A model generated the notes under the pieces. That model searched no databases. It saw only the letters and a program-made list of their open reading frames with translations, and had not been told where the DNA came from. A DNA stretch of 62,776 nt from Streptomyces lanatus (GTDB lineage Bacteria > Actinomycetota > Actinomycetes > Streptomycetales > Streptomycetaceae), in NCBI RefSeq assembly GCF_014655715.1, contig NZ_BNBM01000029.1:24103-86878 (forward strand), written 5' to 3'. The position numbers were made by a program, and so were the translations under genes. The stretch's first letter is position 1. The number at the start of each line of letters is the position of its first letter. Below, in pieces: positions 33,246 through 41,402 of the stretch.

Positions 33246-34747
33246 CCGGCACCGAGCTCGAGATGACCCCGGCCGAGGTCGCCAATCGTGCCCGGCTGGC
33301 CACGCTGCTGGGACGTGACTGGCGGCTGCTGGTCGGCGGTGAGCTGATTCCGGCGGCGGGCGGGGCGACGTTTCCGGTCACCTCGCCGATTGACGGTGCG
33401 CATCTCGCGGACATTCCGAATGCCGACCAGGGTCTGGTCGACCAGACGGTCCAGTTGGCCGAGACCGCTTTCCCGCAGTGGCGGGACACCGACGTGCAGG
33501 AGCGCGGGCGGCTGGTGGGAATGCTCGCCGATCTCATCGAAGAGCACATCGATGACCTCGCGCTGCTCGATGCCGTCGACGGCGGGGCGCCGATCTCGGT
33601 GATGGCGGGCGATGTCCGCCAGGCGGCCAAGATCTGCCGCTACTTCGCCGGTCTCGCGCTCGAGTTGAAGGGCGAGACCATCCCGGCGAGCAGGACGGGC
33701 GTGCATTTCACGCTGCGGCAGCCGTTCGGGGTCGTCGCCAAGATCATTCCGTTCAACCATCCGATCCTGTTCGCGGTAAGCAAGCTTGCTGCGCCCCTGG
33801 TCGCCGGTAACACCGTCGTCCTCAAACCCGCGGAGGCGACGCCGCTGTCCGCGCTGTACTTCGGCGAGTTGGCGCAGAAGGCCTTCCCGCCCGGCGTGCT
33901 ACAGATCGTCGTGGGCGACGGACCCGCGGTGCCGAGGGCGCTCGTGCGGCACCCGTCCATCCGGCGCATCGGGTTCACCGGGAGTGAGACGACGGGGCGG
34001 GGCATCCTGCGCGATGCCGCCGAGGTCGGCGTTAAGGACATCACGCTCGAGCTCGGCGGGAAGAACGCGCTGATCGCCTTTCCCGACACCGATCCGGCCC
34101 AGGTCGCGGCCGGGGCAGTCCGGGGGATGAACTTCACCTGGTCCGGGCAGTCGTGCGGGTCTACCTCGCGGTTGATCGTCCATGAGAGCATCGCCGACGC
34201 GGTACTCACCGCCATGGTCAAGCAGCTCGCCGAGCACACCGTCGGCTCACCCCTGGATCCCGCGCACCACCAAGGGCCGGTAGTCAACCGCACACAGTAC
34301 GACAAGGTCGTCGGCTTCATCGACGAGGCTCGGCGGATGGGCGCGCAGCTGGTTACCGGTGGCGGACGGCCCGCGAACGTCAGCGACGACGGCTTCTATT
34401 TGGCGCCGACGATTCTCGACCGTGTCGACGCCGGCTGGCCCGTGGCAACTGACGAGATCTTCGGTCCCGTGCTTTCCGTCATCCGGTGGGGCAATGATGA
34501 CGATCCGGTGGCGATTGCCAACTCCGTGCAGTACGGGCTGACCGGCAGCGTGTACACCAACGACCTGCGCCGGGCGCATCGCGTCGCCAACGCGCTGGAG
34601 ACCGGTTACGTCTGGGTGAATGGCACGGCTCAGCATTTCCTGGGCACGCCGTTCGGCGGGGTGAAATCCTCCGGCCTGGGCCGTGAAGAGTCGATCGGCG
34701 AACTGTTGAGCTACACGCAGGAAAAGGCAGTCCACGTCATCATCTGA
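33242..34747 (+). CDS. NAD(P)-dependent aldehyde dehydrogenase
   Basis: 501 residues with all ALDH landmarks: IIPFNHPILFAVSKLAAPL, GFTGSETTGRG, catalytic Glu in LELGGKNALIAF and catalytic Cys in WSGQSCGSTSR, ending FGGVKSSGLGREES. It overlaps the monooxygenase stop by 4 bp, so the aldehyde is most likely the direct product of that enzyme. Betaine-aldehyde-type dehydrogenases are the nearest general group; the substrate is not determined. Confidence 0.92.
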   Translation: MTGTELEMTPAEVANRARLATLLGRDWRLLVGGELIPAAGGATFPVTSPIDGAHLADIPNADQGLVDQTVQLAETAFPQWRDTDVQERGRLVGMLADLIEEHIDDLALLDAVDGGAPISVMAGDVRQAAKICRYFAGLALELKGETIPASRTGVHFTLRQPFGVVAKIIPFNHPILFAVSKLAAPLVAGNTVVLKPAEATPLSALYFGELAQKAFPPGVLQIVVGDGPAVPRALVRHPSIRRIGFTGSETTGRGILRDAAEVGVKDITLELGGKNALIAFPDTDPAQVAAGAVRGMNFTWSGQSCGSTSRLIVHESIADAVLTAMVKQLAEHTVGSPLDPAHHQGPVVNRTQYDKVVGFIDEARRMGAQLVTGGGRPANVSDDGFYLAPTILDRVDAGWPVATDEIFGPVLSVIRWGNDDDPVAIANSVQYGLTGSVYTNDLRRAHRVANALETGYVWVNGTAQHFLGTPFGGVKSSGLGREESIGELLSYTQEKAVHVII

Positions 34748-34869
34748 CAGCCGCGGCCGGAATATCCCCACACCGAGCGTTATGGCTCGAGAACCGAGGA
34801 AGAGAACGCCATGTGCCTTTCGATGAATATGCGTCGTCGCGCCGTTGTGCTGGAAGGCGGTGTGACGCG

Positions 34870-35856
34870 ATGCTGCCATTGACCCTTGCGTGCGGCAACT
34901 ACGACAGGGTGGCCGCCCTGCGGGACGGACGCATCCGCCCCGAGGGTGTCGAACTCAATGTGCTACCGCTCAGGATGCCGGAAAGTGCCTTCCGGATGCT
35001 CCACCACCGCGAGTTTGACGCATCGGAGATGTCGCTCGGGTGGTACGTCCGGGCCCGGGCGGCCGAGCGCCCCGGATCCGTGGGCATCCCGGTGTTCCCG
35101 TCGCGGATGTTCCGGCACTCGAGTGTGTACGTGAATGTCGACAGCGGGATCGACCGGCCCGAGGATTTGGTCGGCAAGCGCGTCGGGTGCCCTGAATACC
35201 AGATGACCGCGGCGGTATGGATGAAGGGAATTCTCGCCGACCATCACGGCGTTCCGGTTGACAGCGTCAGTTATTTCACCGGGGGTCTGGAGGAGCCGGG
35301 GCGCCAGGAGGTCGAATTGGGCCTGCCCGAACGGTTCCGAGTGCAGAACATCGGGTCTGACCGCACGCTCTCGGCGATGCTGGAGGCCGGTGAGATCGAC
35401 GCCCTCTACACCGCACAAATGCCCTCGCCGTTCATTCAGCGATCGCCGCGGGTCCGCCGGCTCTTCGAGGAACCGGAAGTGGCCGAGGTGCAGTACTTCC
35501 AGAAGACCGGGATTTATCCGATCATGCACCTCATAGTCGTTCGGCAGGATATCCACGAGACGCATCCGTGGGTTGCGCAGTCACTGGTGAAAGCGTTCGA
35601 CGAGGCAAAGGCTGTGGCCTACCAGGAGATGTACGACACCGCCGCGCACAAGTACATGCTCCCGTGGCTCGCGCTGCAGGCCGAGAACGCACGGGCAGCG
35701 CTCGGCGCCGACGACTTCTGGCCCTATGGCGTGGAGCCCAACCGCGTCGTGTTGGAGACATTCCTGCGTTATGTGTTCGAGCAGGGACTCACTCCCCGGC
35801 TGGTCACTCTCGACGAGCTCTTCGCGCCCTCGACGGTCCACACATCCCGGATCTGA
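34870..35856 (+). CDS. 4,5-dihydroxyphthalate decarboxylase-like / SBP-fold protein
   Basis: 328 residues from the ATG after GGAAGGCGGTG. It begins LPLTLACGNYDRVAALRDGRI and contains FDASEMSLGWYVRARAAER and DLVGKRVGCPEYQMTA. The pattern is that of proteins annotated as 4,5-dihydroxyphthalate decarboxylase, which share the substrate-binding-protein fold (NMT1/phosphonate type). There is no signal peptide, so an intracellular enzyme or sensor is favoured over a transporter component. Whether it decarboxylates anything here is unknown. Confidence 0.72.
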   Translation: MLPLTLACGNYDRVAALRDGRIRPEGVELNVLPLRMPESAFRMLHHREFDASEMSLGWYVRARAAERPGSVGIPVFPSRMFRHSSVYVNVDSGIDRPEDLVGKRVGCPEYQMTAAVWMKGILADHHGVPVDSVSYFTGGLEEPGRQEVELGLPERFRVQNIGSDRTLSAMLEAGEIDALYTAQMPSPFIQRSPRVRRLFEEPEVAEVQYFQKTGIYPIMHLIVVRQDIHETHPWVAQSLVKAFDEAKAVAYQEMYDTAAHKYMLPWLALQAENARAALGADDFWPYGVEPNRVVLETFLRYVFEQGLTPRLVTLDELFAPSTVHTSRI

Positions 35857-35883
35857 ACTATCCCGTCCCAGAAAGGAGACGCA

Positions 35884-36681
35884 ATGACAAGCACGACAGA
35901 CTCCGACAACGTCGAGAAGTCAGTGGGAGCCCCGCCAGCCGGCGCCGCGACCTACGACCAGCTTCTCACTCTCGTCCGGCATCGTCGATCAGTGCGGGCG
36001 ATCGACCCGACCTATGAGGTCTCCGACGAGACGATCGAGAAGATCCTTGAGGTGGCGCGCTGGGCCCCCTCGGCGGCGAACGCGCAGCCGTGGGAGTTCC
36101 TCGTGGTACGCGACGCCGAGATGCGCAATCGCATCGCCCAGCTGTACGCGGAGCAACTGAGGGACAAGCGCGAGATGCAGGAGGTTGTGTGGGGGCACCG
36201 TGAGCACGTCGGCTACACAGGGTTCCGGCACTCGCCGGTGTTCGTCCTAGTCCTCGGGGACCCCCGCGTCATCGACGCCTACCCGGTGCGGACGGCCCTA
36301 GAAAAAGGGGAGTCGCATTTCGTGACGAGTCTGGCGCAGGCGACCGTGCTCGCCCACATGGCGATCGCCTCGCTCGGGCTTGCCTCCCAGTGGGTCAGCG
36401 ACGTGAGCTCTCCCTACATGGGCACGTTGGTGAAGTCCTGGTTGAAGATCCCTCGTGGGCTGAGGATCTACGACATGTTCGGCGTTGGCAAGGCCGCTGT
36501 GATGCCATCGCCGACCTCGCGCCGCGAGCTCGCGGAAATGGTCCATCGAGAGCACTACGACGCGGGCAAGATGCGTGACCAAACTGCGGTCGAGGAATTC
36601 CTCTGGGGGGAGACACTGCTCGGCGGATTCCAGTCGCACAATGGGCTGAAGGGCAAGTCGGACTCGGAAGAATCTCCGTGA
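35884..36681 (+). CDS. Nitroreductase-family FMN oxidoreductase
   Basis: 265 residues, with AGAAAGGAGACGCA before the ATG. It shows VRHRRSVRAIDPTYEVSDE at the N-terminus, the ARWAPSAANAQPWEFLVV flavin-binding stretch, and ASLGLASQWVSDV near the dimer/flavin interface. The family carries out two-electron reductions of nitro groups, enones or flavins, or unusual FMN chemistry as in BluB. It lies 27 bp after the previous gene, in the same operon. Substrate unknown. Confidence 0.88.
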   Translation: MTSTTDSDNVEKSVGAPPAGAATYDQLLTLVRHRRSVRAIDPTYEVSDETIEKILEVARWAPSAANAQPWEFLVVRDAEMRNRIAQLYAEQLRDKREMQEVVWGHREHVGYTGFRHSPVFVLVLGDPRVIDAYPVRTALEKGESHFVTSLAQATVLAHMAIASLGLASQWVSDVSSPYMGTLVKSWLKIPRGLRIYDMFGVGKAAVMPSPTSRRELAEMVHREHYDAGKMRDQTAVEEFLWGETLLGGFQSHNGLKGKSDSEESP

Positions 36682-36804
36682 GGACGGCCCCTATGCGAAT
36701 CGATCGCTTTCTGGCTGCGAATCCTGGCCGATCAGGTCAATCTCGATGCCATTTTCAGCAATGTTCGTCGCGTTATGGCCGGCGAAATCATTGAAGGGAT
36801 TGCA

Positions 36805-37047
36805 ATGACCTACGTGATCACCGAACCGTGTATCGCGACCAAGGAGGCGTCCTGCGTTGAGGTCTGCCCGGTCGATTGCATCCACAGCGATGACGCCGCC
36901 CAGCAGTATTTCATCGACCCCGGGCAGTGCATCGACTGCGGGGCGTGCGTCTCGACGTGTCCGGTCGAGGCCATCTACGCCGATTACGATGTCCCACCCG
37001 CGCAGGAGCGCTTCATCGCCGTGAATGCCAAGTTCTTTGCGAGTTGA
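36805..37047 (+). CDS. 7Fe-type ferredoxin
   Basis: 80 residues with C9-x7-C17-x3-C21 and C25, then C42-x2-C45-x2-C48-x3-C52-P. This is the [3Fe-4S][4Fe-4S] layout of actinobacterial FdxA-like ferredoxins. The ATG follows GAAGGGATTGCA; the frame is open 30 bp further upstream but without a better start. It is one small gene away from an FprA-type reductase and probably served the decayed P450 upstream. Confidence 0.92.
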   Translation: MTYVITEPCIATKEASCVEVCPVDCIHSDDAAQQYFIDPGQCIDCGACVSTCPVEAIYADYDVPPAQERFIAVNAKFFAS

Positions 37048-37149
37048 CCCGGCACGGTCGCTGGCCAGGCGGAATGAATACGCCGGACGGGGCAGGCGTG
37101 GACAGCGCTCGGCTCGACGGCGGGAATTGGTTCGTCGAAAGGAAACCTC

Positions 37150-37344
37150 GTGTCCGACGCGGTGATCTCCGAAGCCGTGCCTAGGCCTGCCGGGAGGCCT
37201 AACGGGGGGTTGAGCAGAATACCCCCCGCAGGGCTGCCCGCGCAGGTGCCCGCAGCACTTGCCATGCCTGTGGGCATGGATCCGGCGATGGTGGACGACG
37301 TCATCCGGGCCGGCTTCACCAGGGGTGAGTCGCCATGGTCGTGA
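37150..37344 (+). CDS. Small hypothetical protein, coupled to the ferredoxin reductase
   Basis: 64 residues from a GTG with a good AAAGGAAA ribosome site 4-5 nt upstream. The sequence is Pro/Ala-rich in the middle and ends MDPAMVDDVIRAGFTRGESPW; no domain is recognised. Its stop lies 10 bp inside the reductase gene, implying translational coupling. It may be a genuine small subunit or a leader peptide, or the remnant of a longer gene. Confidence 0.5.
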   Translation: MSDAVISEAVPRPAGRPNGGLSRIPPAGLPAQVPAALAMPVGMDPAMVDDVIRAGFTRGESPWS

Positions 37345-38717
37345 CAGACTCGGATGGGCTTCGGGTTGCCGTGATCGGCGCCGGGCCGAGCGGATTTTAT
37401 GTCGCCGAGCAACTGTTCAAGGAGGTGACTGCTTCGGTATCGGTCGACATTTACGACCGGTTGCCCACACCGTGGGGTCTCGTCCGTTCCGGCGTGGCCC
37501 CCGACCATCCGGCCATCAAGTCGGTGTCGCGTGTGTTCGAGAAGACCGCGGCGGACCCTCGCTTCCGCTTCTATGGGAATGTGGAGTTCGGTGTCGACCT
37601 CACGCGTGCGGATCTGGCTTTGCATTACGACGCCGTGGTCTACGCAGTCGGCGCGCAGGCGGATCGGCGACTGGGGATTCCCGGAGAAGATCTGCCCGGA
37701 TCGTATGCGGCCGTCGATTTCGTGGCGTGGTACAACGGACACCCGGACCACCCGGACCGGCAGTTCGATCTCTCTGGCAAGCGCGCGGTGCTGATCGGCA
37801 ACGGCAACGTGTCGATCGATGTCGCGCGCATTCTGTCCAGCGACCTGGCCACGCTCGGTGGCACGGACATCGCCGACCATGCCCTGACGGCCTTGCGGGA
37901 CAGTGCGATCCGGCAGGTCGTCGTCTGTGGAAGGCGCGGACCGGAGCAGGCGGCATTCACCACACCGGAACTCAGAGAACTCGGCGGCCTTCCGGGTGTC
38001 CGGGTGGTGGCGCACCAGCAGGATGTCGGTTCGCCGACGGATGAGAATCCGAACAGCAGCCTCGAGATACTGCGAAGACACGCCGCCGAGCCGGGCGAAG
38101 CTCGGCCGCGGGAGATTGAGTTCCGTTTCCTGCTTTCGCCGGTCGAGGTTCGCGGCGCGGGCCGGGTGGAGGAAGTCGTCTTCGACGTCAACGAACTGGT
38201 CTACGACGGCGAGGCCGCCCGGGTGAAGCCGACGGGCAAGCGCGAGGTCGTGCCGTGCGACCTGTTGATCCGTTCGATCGGCTACCGCGGCGTCCCGCTC
38301 CCTGGGGTGCCGTTCGACGAATCTACCGGCCGGATCCCGAACGACGCGGGACGCGTGCTGCGCAGCGGCCGGCCAGCTGCCGGTGAGTACTGCACGGGGT
38401 GGGTCAAGCGTGGTCCCAGTGGGGTGATCGGGACCAATCGCAAGTGCGCGACCGAAACGGTGGGCGCTTTGCTCGCCGACTACGTCGAAGGCGTTTTCGC
38501 CAGGCCCGCGAATCTGCCCCGCGAGGCCGTCGACGAACTGTTCGACGGTCGTGGGATCACGGTCGTGGATCAAGCAGGCTGGCTGCGAATCGATTCGCAC
38601 GAGCGGTCGCTAGGCGCGCAGGCCTCGCGTCCGCGCGTGAAACTGTGCCGATATGAGGGCCTCCTCGCGCAAGCCGGCGTCGTACCTGATGTAAACCACG
38701 CAAAGCGCATCAGATGA
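37335..38717 (+). CDS. FprA-type ferredoxin-NADP reductase (adrenodoxin-reductase family)
   Basis: 460 residues. FAD motif VAVIGAGPSGFYVAEQL, YDRLPTPWGLVRSGVAPDHP, NADP motif AVLIGNGNVSIDVARIL and CGRRGPEQAAFTTPELRE, and the ending TGWVKRGPSGVIGTNR are all diagnostic. It reduces 7Fe/3Fe ferredoxins with NADPH and would pair with the ferredoxin at 36805. The P450 they would have served at 31 kb is broken, so they may now feed another oxygenase. Confidence 0.93.
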   Translation: MVVTDSDGLRVAVIGAGPSGFYVAEQLFKEVTASVSVDIYDRLPTPWGLVRSGVAPDHPAIKSVSRVFEKTAADPRFRFYGNVEFGVDLTRADLALHYDAVVYAVGAQADRRLGIPGEDLPGSYAAVDFVAWYNGHPDHPDRQFDLSGKRAVLIGNGNVSIDVARILSSDLATLGGTDIADHALTALRDSAIRQVVVCGRRGPEQAAFTTPELRELGGLPGVRVVAHQQDVGSPTDENPNSSLEILRRHAAEPGEARPREIEFRFLLSPVEVRGAGRVEEVVFDVNELVYDGEAARVKPTGKREVVPCDLLIRSIGYRGVPLPGVPFDESTGRIPNDAGRVLRSGRPAAGEYCTGWVKRGPSGVIGTNRKCATETVGALLADYVEGVFARPANLPREAVDELFDGRGITVVDQAGWLRIDSHERSLGAQASRPRVKLCRYEGLLAQAGVVPDVNHAKRIR

Positions 38718-38925
38718 TAGGCAAACCATGGTGCAGCCAGGACGTCTCACGAGGAGCGGTCAAGGAGTTTGTCTGCCTCGTTCCACGAGGACACTGGCAA
38801 CGCGTGCCGTGGAATTCTCGTGGCGCGCGCTGCTGGTCGAGCTGAGTGCCTCCCTCCCGGCAGAGAATTGTGCTCCGAGTGGCTGGCGGCGAACCGTCTC
38901 GATGCGAGAATCTTGAGGAGTATCG

Positions 38926-39450
38926 ATGGTTGACACGCATTCCGACACCACCGCAGAAATCGATCCGGCGCATTTCCGGAAGGTGCTCGGGCATTTCTGC
39001 TCGGGTGTGACGATAATTTCCGCCTTTGACGGCAGAAAACCGATCGGCTTCACCTGTCAGTCGTTCCTCAGCTTGTCCCTCGACCCGGCGCTGATCGCCT
39101 TCTCCGCGAGCAAGACGTCCACGACCTACCCGCGTATCCGGGAGATCGGTAAATTCGTCGTCAATGTGCTTGCCAGCGACCAGGACGAGGTGAGCAACGC
39201 GTTCGCGAAAAGCGGTACCGACAAATGGGCAGGTGTTCATTGGAAGCCGGGCCAAATACTCGGGCACCCGGTGATCGACGATGCCCTCGCCACGCTCGAA
39301 TGTGAGATCGCGGAGGAGACCGAATGCGGTGATCATTTCCTTGTGGTGGCCCGGGTTCGGCACCTGGAGGCGGCATCCGAGCTCAAGCCCCTGCTGTTCT
39401 TCCAGGGCAGCTATCACCGTCTGGAAGGTCAGGGAGCGAATCATGATTGA
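38926..39450 (+). CDS. Flavin reductase family protein (HpaC-like)
   Basis: 174 residues with FRKVLGHFCSGVTIISAFDG, GFTCQSFLSLSLDPALIAFS and a C-terminal FFQGSYHRLEG, the signature of NAD(P)H:flavin reductases that are small components of two-component monooxygenases. The start follows GAGGAGTATCG. It very probably supplies reduced FMN to the LLM monooxygenase at 32109. Its stop overlaps the start of the ribB fragment by 8 bp. Confidence 0.92.
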   Translation: MVDTHSDTTAEIDPAHFRKVLGHFCSGVTIISAFDGRKPIGFTCQSFLSLSLDPALIAFSASKTSTTYPRIREIGKFVVNVLASDQDEVSNAFAKSGTDKWAGVHWKPGQILGHPVIDDALATLECEIAEETECGDHFLVVARVRHLEAASELKPLLFFQGSYHRLEGQGANHD

Positions 39451-39579
39451 CCCGCTCGACGACGTGCTCGTGGCACTGCGCATGGACCAGATGATCGTCG
39501 TCGCAGACAGCGACGACCGTGAGAACGAGGGCGATCTTGTGATGGCCGCCGCTGCCATCACCACCGAGCAGATGGCCAA
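39443..39579 (+). pseudogene. ribB: ribB N-terminal fragment (3,4-DHBP synthase)
   Basis: The first 45 residues, MIDPLDDVLVALRMDQMIVV through DSDDRENEGDLVMAAAAITTEQMA, are the start of 3,4-dihydroxy-2-butanone-4-phosphate synthase, including the acidic DDRENEGDL metal/substrate motif. At 39573-39580 it runs into a piece of ISL3 transposase; the rest of RibB is lost. It overlaps the flavin reductase stop by 8 bp. Originally it would have boosted flavin synthesis for the operon's flavoenzymes. The same open frame continues to 40081 as a chimera. Confidence 0.85.
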
Positions 39580-39627
39580 GAGCTCGTGTTGCTCAGCCTT
39601 GAGGTTGTCGGGCCTGGTCAGCAGCAT
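39573..39627. repeat. 55-bp direct repeat, copy B (IS fragment at a gene junction)
   Basis: 52 of 55 bases identical to 29524-29578. It sits exactly between the ribB fragment and the nuclease-like fragment. The first six bases (TGGCCA) coincide with ribB sequence, which suggests joining at a short microhomology. Confidence 0.9.
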
Positions 39628-40081
39628 GTCCGACGGGTGTCCGTATCCCGGCGACCGCTACCAGTGGCTGGTCGCCTGGCAGGGCTGTGTCACCGCCGTG
39701 CTGAACGCAGCCCAGGATGCGCCGAACCCCGTGGTGGCGGTCGGGGTTGAGGTGACCGGCGTGGGTAACGTGGACGACGTCGTCCTGTACCGCAAGGAAC
39801 CGCCCCACACCTACATGCAGGTCAAGTACGCAACGGACAGCTCCACACCGGTCAACGAGGACTACCTGCTCAAACCCAGCGATCGAGGAGGCCCGTCGAT
39901 CCTGCACAAGCTGGCGTCGGCATGGCAGCAGCTCACCAAGGACGGGGCTCCGGTCGATCTCGCACTGCTGACCAACCGGTCCCCAGACGCAGCGGACCCA
40001 CTGGTCCAACTACGCAGATCCGAGACCCAACTGCTCCTGCCGAAGGCCGCGCAGCAGGGCCAGAACTCGAAAAGGGGTTAG
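39626..40081 (+). pseudogene. PD-(D/E)xK nuclease-like N-terminal fragment
   Basis: Residues from the ATG at 39626 (MSDGCPYPGDRYQWLVAWQG) form a plausible separate protein start. NVDDVVLYRK and YMQVKYA about 15 residues later give the D...QxK pattern of PD-(D/E)xK nucleases such as the Cap4/DUF4297 dsDNA nuclease domain of defence systems. It ends at 40081 after ~150 residues, much shorter than such proteins, just where unrelated sequence begins. In frame with the ribB fragment upstream, it makes a 212-residue chimeric ORF. Confidence 0.55.
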
Positions 40082-40149
40082 GCACGCAAGCGTTGGGCGG
40101 AAGGGACAGGGCTGAGCGAAGTCCTGCGTTGACGCGCTTGGGCGGTCGT

Positions 40150-40690
40150 CAACTGCGTGTCTACGGGCAGAGTTGGTCCAAGAGCCCCAACCCGTCCGAT
40201 CCGCATGCTTACGACGTGGAGTTGGCTGACGGCGCTGTGGGCGGGGGAGTGGCAGGGACGGAGGCTGCACCAGTCCGGTGACGAAGGGCTGAGCTCCGAC
40301 GAGCAGAAGCGCAGCAATCCCGGCGCCGAATGCTGCTGTGACGGTTGAGGCCCAGGTCGTCAGGGAGCCAAGGTTGTGGACGTCGGCCGGCCGTGAGAGG
40401 TGGTAGGAATGCTGGGCGAGAACCTTTTGGTCTGCCCACAGGCCCACCGTCATAGCGAAGGTTGCCAGCTGCAGCAAGGACACCACCATGCGGGTCCAGA
40501 CAGGGACCGAAGCCGGAGTCAGGAGCAGATCGAGCAAGGTCGGTCCTGCGGCGGCGGCCGACAGCCACAGGGCCTTGGCCAGTCCGGTGCTTCCCCGCAG
40601 CAGGGGGTAGAAGTAGCCGAACAGGAAGCCGTACCCGGTCCAGCGCAGCAGTGCGGGCAGCAGTGCCTCCACAGCGGTGAGTAGGGGGTA
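40150..40690 (-). pseudogene. Membrane-protein fragment
   Basis: On the minus strand a run of about 150 residues looks real: LLTAVEALLPALLRWTGYGF, GLAKALWLSAAAAGPTLLDL, MVVSLLQLATFAMTVGLWA and ASTVTAAFGAGIAALLLVGA give three to four membrane segments. Upstream the frame runs through sequence antisense to a P450 fragment, so there is no native N-terminus. It is probably the C-terminal end of a larger membrane protein of unknown function. Confidence 0.45.
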
Positions 40691-40702
40691 TGGACCTCCA
40701 GG

Positions 40703-40800
40703 GTGCGAAGACGTCGCATACGGCGTGCGGGAATCACCCTGGCAGTCGGCGGGCTGCTCGCCGTCCTCATGGCCCCGGGCGCCCAGGCAGCCCCTGCTCC
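40703..40800 (+). other. Signal-peptide-like N-terminal fragment
   Basis: In one frame the sequence reads MRRRRIRRAGITLAVGGLLA followed by VLMAPGAQAAPAP: a basic start, a hydrophobic core and an Ala-x-Ala cleavage site. After that the sequence switches abruptly to a P450. This looks like the broken-off start of an exported protein joined to the P450 fragment. Confidence 0.4.
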
Positions 40801-40805
40801 GCGCG

Positions 40806-41208
40806 GCCCCCTCGCTGGTGCCGGCGGCGTTCAACGAGGTGCTGCGCTTCTGGGCTCCCGCCCACGCCTGGGGCCGGCGCGCCACCAAGGACGTCGACGT
40901 CGACGGGGTCACCGTCCCCGCCGGTGCGCAGATCGCGAGCCTGTTCGGCGCCAGCAACCGCGACCCCCGGCACCACGAGAACCCGGACGCCTTCCTCGTC
41001 GAACGCAATCCCGTGGACCATCTCTCGTTCGGTTACGGCCCCCACGGCTGCGCGGGCCAGGGGCTCGCCCGCCTGGAGGCACACGCCGTGATCGAGGTGC
41101 TCTCCCGGCGCGTCAGGCGCCTGGTGATCGGGCCCGAGGTCCCGCGTCCCCAGCAACATCACCCGGAGCATCGAACAGCTCCCCGTTCTGGAGGTGATCC
41201 CCGCATGA
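40806..41208 (+). pseudogene. Cytochrome P450 C-terminal fragment with frameshift
   Basis: About 115 residues remain: the K-helix FNEVLRFWAP, VDGVTVPAGAQIASLFGASNRDP, and the haem loop HLSFGYGPHGCAGQGLARLE with its Cys. Near 41143 the frame shifts; in the other frame the expected ending SNITRSIEQLPVLEVIPA and a TGA at 41206-41208 appear, overlapping the ATG of the ferredoxin. The first ~280 residues are missing, replaced by unrelated sequence. Confidence 0.85.
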
Positions 41209-41402
41209 GGATCGTTCTCGACCGTCCCCGGTGCGAGGGCCACGGCCTGTGCGAGGAGGCCGCCTCACCCCTCATGCACCTCGACGGCGTCGGCGAACTC
41301 GTCCTCGACCAGGAGGAGTTCGACGTCACTGACACCGCGGGCGCCGCCCGCGCGAACGCCGCCGTCCGCGTGTGCCCGGTCGCCGCGCTGAGGCTCGTGT
41401 GA
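41205..41402 (+). CDS. Small ferredoxin, probably [3Fe-4S]
   Basis: 65 residues with C10-x5-C16 and a late CPVAALRL, the three-Cys pattern of P450-associated [3Fe-4S] ferredoxins in Streptomyces. The ATG overlaps the original P450 stop (ATGA) and its TGA overlaps the GTG of the reductase, so this was a P450-ferredoxin-reductase operon. It is intact itself, although both partners are damaged. Confidence 0.82.
   Translation: MRIVLDRPRCEGHGLCEEAASPLMHLDGVGELVLDQEEFDVTDTAGAARANAAVRVCPVAALRLV

Noticed and set aside
38728..38916. 62-codon ORF between the ferredoxin reductase and flavin reductase
   Set aside because: No domain or conserved-looking sequence; probably spacer between two genes of the operon.
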